Assembly: GCA_946184675.1 (NCBI GenBank)
Contig: CAMHFW010000003.1
Span: 1 to 42,980 of the forward strand
DNA length: 42,980 nt
Direction of reading: 5' to 3'
Source of the DNA: an uncultured Clostridia bacterium
Lineage (GTDB): Bacteria > Bacillota > Clostridia > Lachnospirales > Lachnospiraceae
Program-made: the position numbers and the translations under genes
Shown here: positions 40,697-42,980 of the stretch, one piece after another
Numbering within the stretch: position 1 is the stretch's first letter
Layout: each line of letters opens with the position of its first letter
Notes under the pieces: model-generated
Told to the model about the DNA's origin: nothing
Database searches by the model: none
The model's input: only the letters and a program-made list of their open reading frames with translations

Positions 40697-41353
40697 ATGA
40701 AGAAACAAATCTTTCTGGAATGGCTGCAGATTGCGGCGGGCCTGGCCGTGTTCTCACTGGGCGTTCACCTGACGATCTTTGCCAACATCGGTCTTGCGCC
40801 GTGGGACTGTCTGGGGATGGGAGTGGCAAAGCACACGCCGCTCAATTACGGGCTTTCTATGACAGTCATGTCGGTCTTTATCCTGATCCTGGATCTCCTG
40901 CTCAAGGAAAGGATTGGTTTTGGGACCATTATCGACGCCCTGCTGACTGGAAATATCATACAATTCTATAACGATATCAATCCCTTTCCCATGAACGAAA
41001 GTCTGCCTGCCGGGATCCTCTATATGCTGGCAGGCTTTGTTTTGATGGCGGTAGGGATGCGGATCTATATGGCAGCCGGTCAGTGCTGCGGACCGCGTGA
41101 TTCTCTCCTGGTCGGTTTGGGGAAAAGAATGCCGCATATTCCGATCGGAGCAGTGGAAATCATCATCTGGGCGGCAGTGCTTGCGGCCGGCTGGCTTTTG
41201 GGAGGACCAGTCGGGATCGGGACACTCATCAGTACCTTCGGTGCCGGTGCCGTCATGCAGATGGTCTACTCGGTCATCCGTTTTGAACCGAGGCAGATCA
41301 GGCACCGGAGTGTGTCCGAAGTCTTGAAAATACTGTTACGGACAGACAATTAA
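40697..41353 (+). CDS. YczE/YyaS-like membrane protein
   Basis: 218-aa membrane protein with about five helices, related to the YczE/YyaS/YitT group, function unknown (Bacillus YczE affects lipopeptide synthesis). Typical segments are LGVHLTIFANIGLAPWDCLGMGV and AAGQCCGPRDSLLVGLGKRM, plus VGIGTLISTFGAGAVMQM near the end. No convincing ribosome-binding site precedes ATG 40697, only 9 nt after the transposase-remnant stop. Translation may be coupled to that ORF, or start recognition may be weak. The MATE exporter gene follows 45 nt later on the same strand. Confidence 0.88.
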   Translation: MKKQIFLEWLQIAAGLAVFSLGVHLTIFANIGLAPWDCLGMGVAKHTPLNYGLSMTVMSVFILILDLLLKERIGFGTIIDALLTGNIIQFYNDINPFPMNESLPAGILYMLAGFVLMAVGMRIYMAAGQCCGPRDSLLVGLGKRMPHIPIGAVEIIIWAAVLAAGWLLGGPVGIGTLISTFGAGAVMQMVYSVIRFEPRQIRHRSVSEVLKILLRTDN

Positions 41354-41398
41354 ACGATAAGCAGGATCCGCCGGATCCCTGAAAGGAGATTTGACTTC

Positions 41399-42799
41399 AT
41401 GCAGCAGGTATCATTCAAAGACAGACTGTCTGCCCTGTTTGCGCCGGTAGATATGACAACCGGCGAACCTGTACACCAGATTCTCCGCTTCGCGGTGCCG
41501 ATGCTGATCGGCAATATCGCGCAGCAGATGTATAATACCGTAGATTCGATTGTGGTGGGAAGATATGTCGGGGATAATGCCCTGGCAGCAGTCGGCAGCG
41601 CCATGCCGATTCTGAACCTGATGTTTGTGCTCTTTATCGGAATCTCGACCGGTGCCAGCATCATGGTGGCCCAGTACTTTGGCGCCAGGCAGAGAGAGCA
41701 GCTGTCCAGATCGATCTGCAACTGCATTACGCTGACAGCAATCGCGTCCCTGATCATCATGATCATAGGCCCCCTGCTTGCCCGGCCGCTTTTGCAGCTG
41801 CTCAACACACCGGAGAGCATCATCGGATGGTGCACTTCCTATCTGACCATCTTTTTCCTGGGCTTTGCAGGAACAGGCTATTACAACATCCTGAGCGGTG
41901 TTCTGCGCGGACTGGGAGACGCCATGTCCGCCCTCCTGTATCTGATTGTAGCCACCATGCTCAATATCGTGCTGGATCTGCTTTTTGTGGCCTATGTCGG
42001 ACTTGGCGTGCCCGGGGTGGCACTTGCTACAATTATAGCTCAGTTCATCTCCGCCATTCTGGTCTTCCGGCGGCTGATGCAGAGAAAGGATATCTTTGAG
42101 ATCAGGCGTGATTATTTAATCCCGGACCGGTATTATGCAGGAAAACTGATTCGGCTGGGACTTCCGTCCGGAGCCACCCAGGCTATATTTTCCATGTCCA
42201 TGGTAGTGGTACAGTCCCTGACAAATAGTTTTGGCGAGATGTTCATTGCAGCCAATGTCATCGTCATGCGAATCGACGGCTTTGTAGTGCTGCCGGCCTT
42301 TACCTTCGGAGCGTCCATGACCACCTTTACAGGACAGAATATCGGGGCAGGCCGCCTGGACCGCGTCACAGAAGGGACGCGGAAAGGGGTGATCGCCGCC
42401 ATGGGTGTCAGCGCAGTTCTGTCATTTCTCATTTTCCTTTTTGGCAGACAGCTGATGGGAATCTTCACGACAACGCAGGATCTGGTGAACTTAAGTTACA
42501 GTGTCATGCGGATCCTTCTGGTCGGCTATGTGGTACTGGAAATCACCCAGTGCCTCAACGGCGTTATGACCGGCGCCGGCGACACTGTGACGCCTATGTG
42601 GCTTTCCATCATCAATACGGTCTGCATCCGCGTGCCGCTGGCCTATCTGCTGGTCTGGCTGACCAAAACGCCCGAGCAGCCGAAAGGAAACTTTTATATG
42701 CTGAGCACTTCTCTGCTGATCACATGGATCGTCGGGGCCTGTCTGGCAACCATTGCTTTCCGCAGAGGCAAGTGGAAAGAAAAAGCAATCATCGAATAG
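41399..42799 (+). CDS. MATE-family efflux transporter
   Basis: Multidrug/toxin extruding antiporter, 466 aa with twelve expected helices in two halves. Typical elements are the N-terminal FAVPMLIGNIAQQMYNTVDSIVVGRYVG, which is the MATE signature in helix 1-2, and AVGSAMPILNLMFVLFIGIS. A FAGTGYYNILSGVLRGLGD segment and a second-half IGAGRLDRVTEGTRKG loop also fit. Probably Na+- or H+-driven; substrate unknown. AAAGGAGA lies about 11 nt before the ATG. The stop is 6 nt before the third repeat element, whose internal hairpin could terminate it. Confidence 0.94.
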   Translation: MQQVSFKDRLSALFAPVDMTTGEPVHQILRFAVPMLIGNIAQQMYNTVDSIVVGRYVGDNALAAVGSAMPILNLMFVLFIGISTGASIMVAQYFGARQREQLSRSICNCITLTAIASLIIMIIGPLLARPLLQLLNTPESIIGWCTSYLTIFFLGFAGTGYYNILSGVLRGLGDAMSALLYLIVATMLNIVLDLLFVAYVGLGVPGVALATIIAQFISAILVFRRLMQRKDIFEIRRDYLIPDRYYAGKLIRLGLPSGATQAIFSMSMVVVQSLTNSFGEMFIAANVIVMRIDGFVVLPAFTFGASMTTFTGQNIGAGRLDRVTEGTRKGVIAAMGVSAVLSFLIFLFGRQLMGIFTTTQDLVNLSYSVMRILLVGYVVLEITQCLNGVMTGAGDTVTPMWLSIINTVCIRVPLAYLLVWLTKTPEQPKGNFYMLSTSLLITWIVGACLATIAFRRGKWKEKAIIE

Positions 42800-42805
42800 A
42801 AGCAG

Positions 42806-42954
42806 GGAGACAGGGGACGGTTCTCTGTCTCCCCCCTTTCTTTCATTCCGTTCGACAAAAAAGCTCGAAAACCAGCATAAAACTGGCTTTTCGAGCTTTT
42901 TTTGAAGCCATGTGGCGACAGGGGTAGGGAGACAGAGAACCGTCCCCTGTCTAC
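42806..42954. mobile_element. 149-bp REP/MITE-like element, inverted copy
   Basis: Same length and arms as 17523-17671, but its interior is the reverse complement of that copy. The left arm (42806-42832) is exact; the right arm ends CTGTCTAC instead of CTGTCTCC, a one-base change. It follows the MATE stop by 6 nt. The last 26 nt of the window (42955-42980) hold nothing recognisable. Confidence 0.85.
42857..42903. terminator. Bidirectional terminator inside the third element
   Basis: AAAAAAGCTCGAAAA pairs with TTTTCGAGCTTTTTT, the same stem as in copy 2 in opposite orientation. It probably terminates the MATE gene. Confidence 0.88.
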
Positions 42955-42980
42955 TACAATGTATTTATGGTTGAGATACC

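Overview
The window looks like a chromosomal segment of a Gram-positive Clostridia member, most likely Lachnospiraceae. This is inferred from strong AGGAGG ribosome-binding sites, many stem-loop plus U-tract terminators, lipoproteins with Thr/Glu/Ala/Gln-rich linkers, the rsmE / cysteine desulfurase / thiI / mtaB order, a BMP-type nucleoside ABC transporter and rubredoxin. I saw no prophage, rRNA, tRNA or true CRISPR array. I ran no searches; family names rest on motifs read in the sequence.

Layout. 1-4.8 kb: a repeat element, then a tRNA/rRNA modification operon (rsmE, cysteine desulfurase, thiI, mtaB). 4.9-7.7 kb: a likely operon with an unrecognised protein, a GNAT acetyltransferase, a LOG-family hydrolase and azlC/azlD. 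7.7-9.9 kb: a GntR/YtrA-like regulator with an ABC exporter. 9.9-11.8 kb: a DUF554 membrane protein and an XRE-family membrane regulator. 11.9-14.9 kb: two lipoproteins flanking a glutaredoxin-like protein. 15-17.5 kb: an M20 amidohydrolase and a trigger-factor-like chaperone. 17.5-18.6 kb: a 149-bp repeat element and a convergent AEC transporter. 18.8-22.5 kb: a phosphate acyltransferase, a DUF6273 protein, a metallophosphoesterase and a 2-hydroxyacid dehydrogenase. 22.5-24.6 kb: a three-hairpin leader, a PrsW-type protease and an orphan PTS EIIC. 24.6-28 kb (minus): a YitT membrane protein and a class A PBP. 28.1-29.5 kb: rubredoxin and a barnase-like lipoprotein with a barstar-like inhibitor. 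29.5-33.4 kb: TrkA, TrkH and GalE. 33.4-38.7 kb: a four-gene BMP-type ABC transporter. 38.7-40.7 kb: an accessory patch with three 84-bp-spaced hairpin repeats, a PD-(D/E)XK-like protein and a truncated IS5-type transposase. 40.7-43 kb: a YczE-like protein, a MATE exporter and a third repeat element.

The most interesting items are: (i) the lipobox-bearing barnase with its barstar, whose catalytic spacing is exactly that of barnase; (ii) a trigger factor that has lost the ribosome-docking residues; (iii) a leader of three consecutive hairpins, the first a perfect 29-bp inverted repeat, in front of prsW; (iv) a 149-bp inverted-repeat element that carries a bidirectional terminator and is wedged between two stop codons; and (v) the three-copy hairpin array beside a nuclease-like gene and a transposase remnant.
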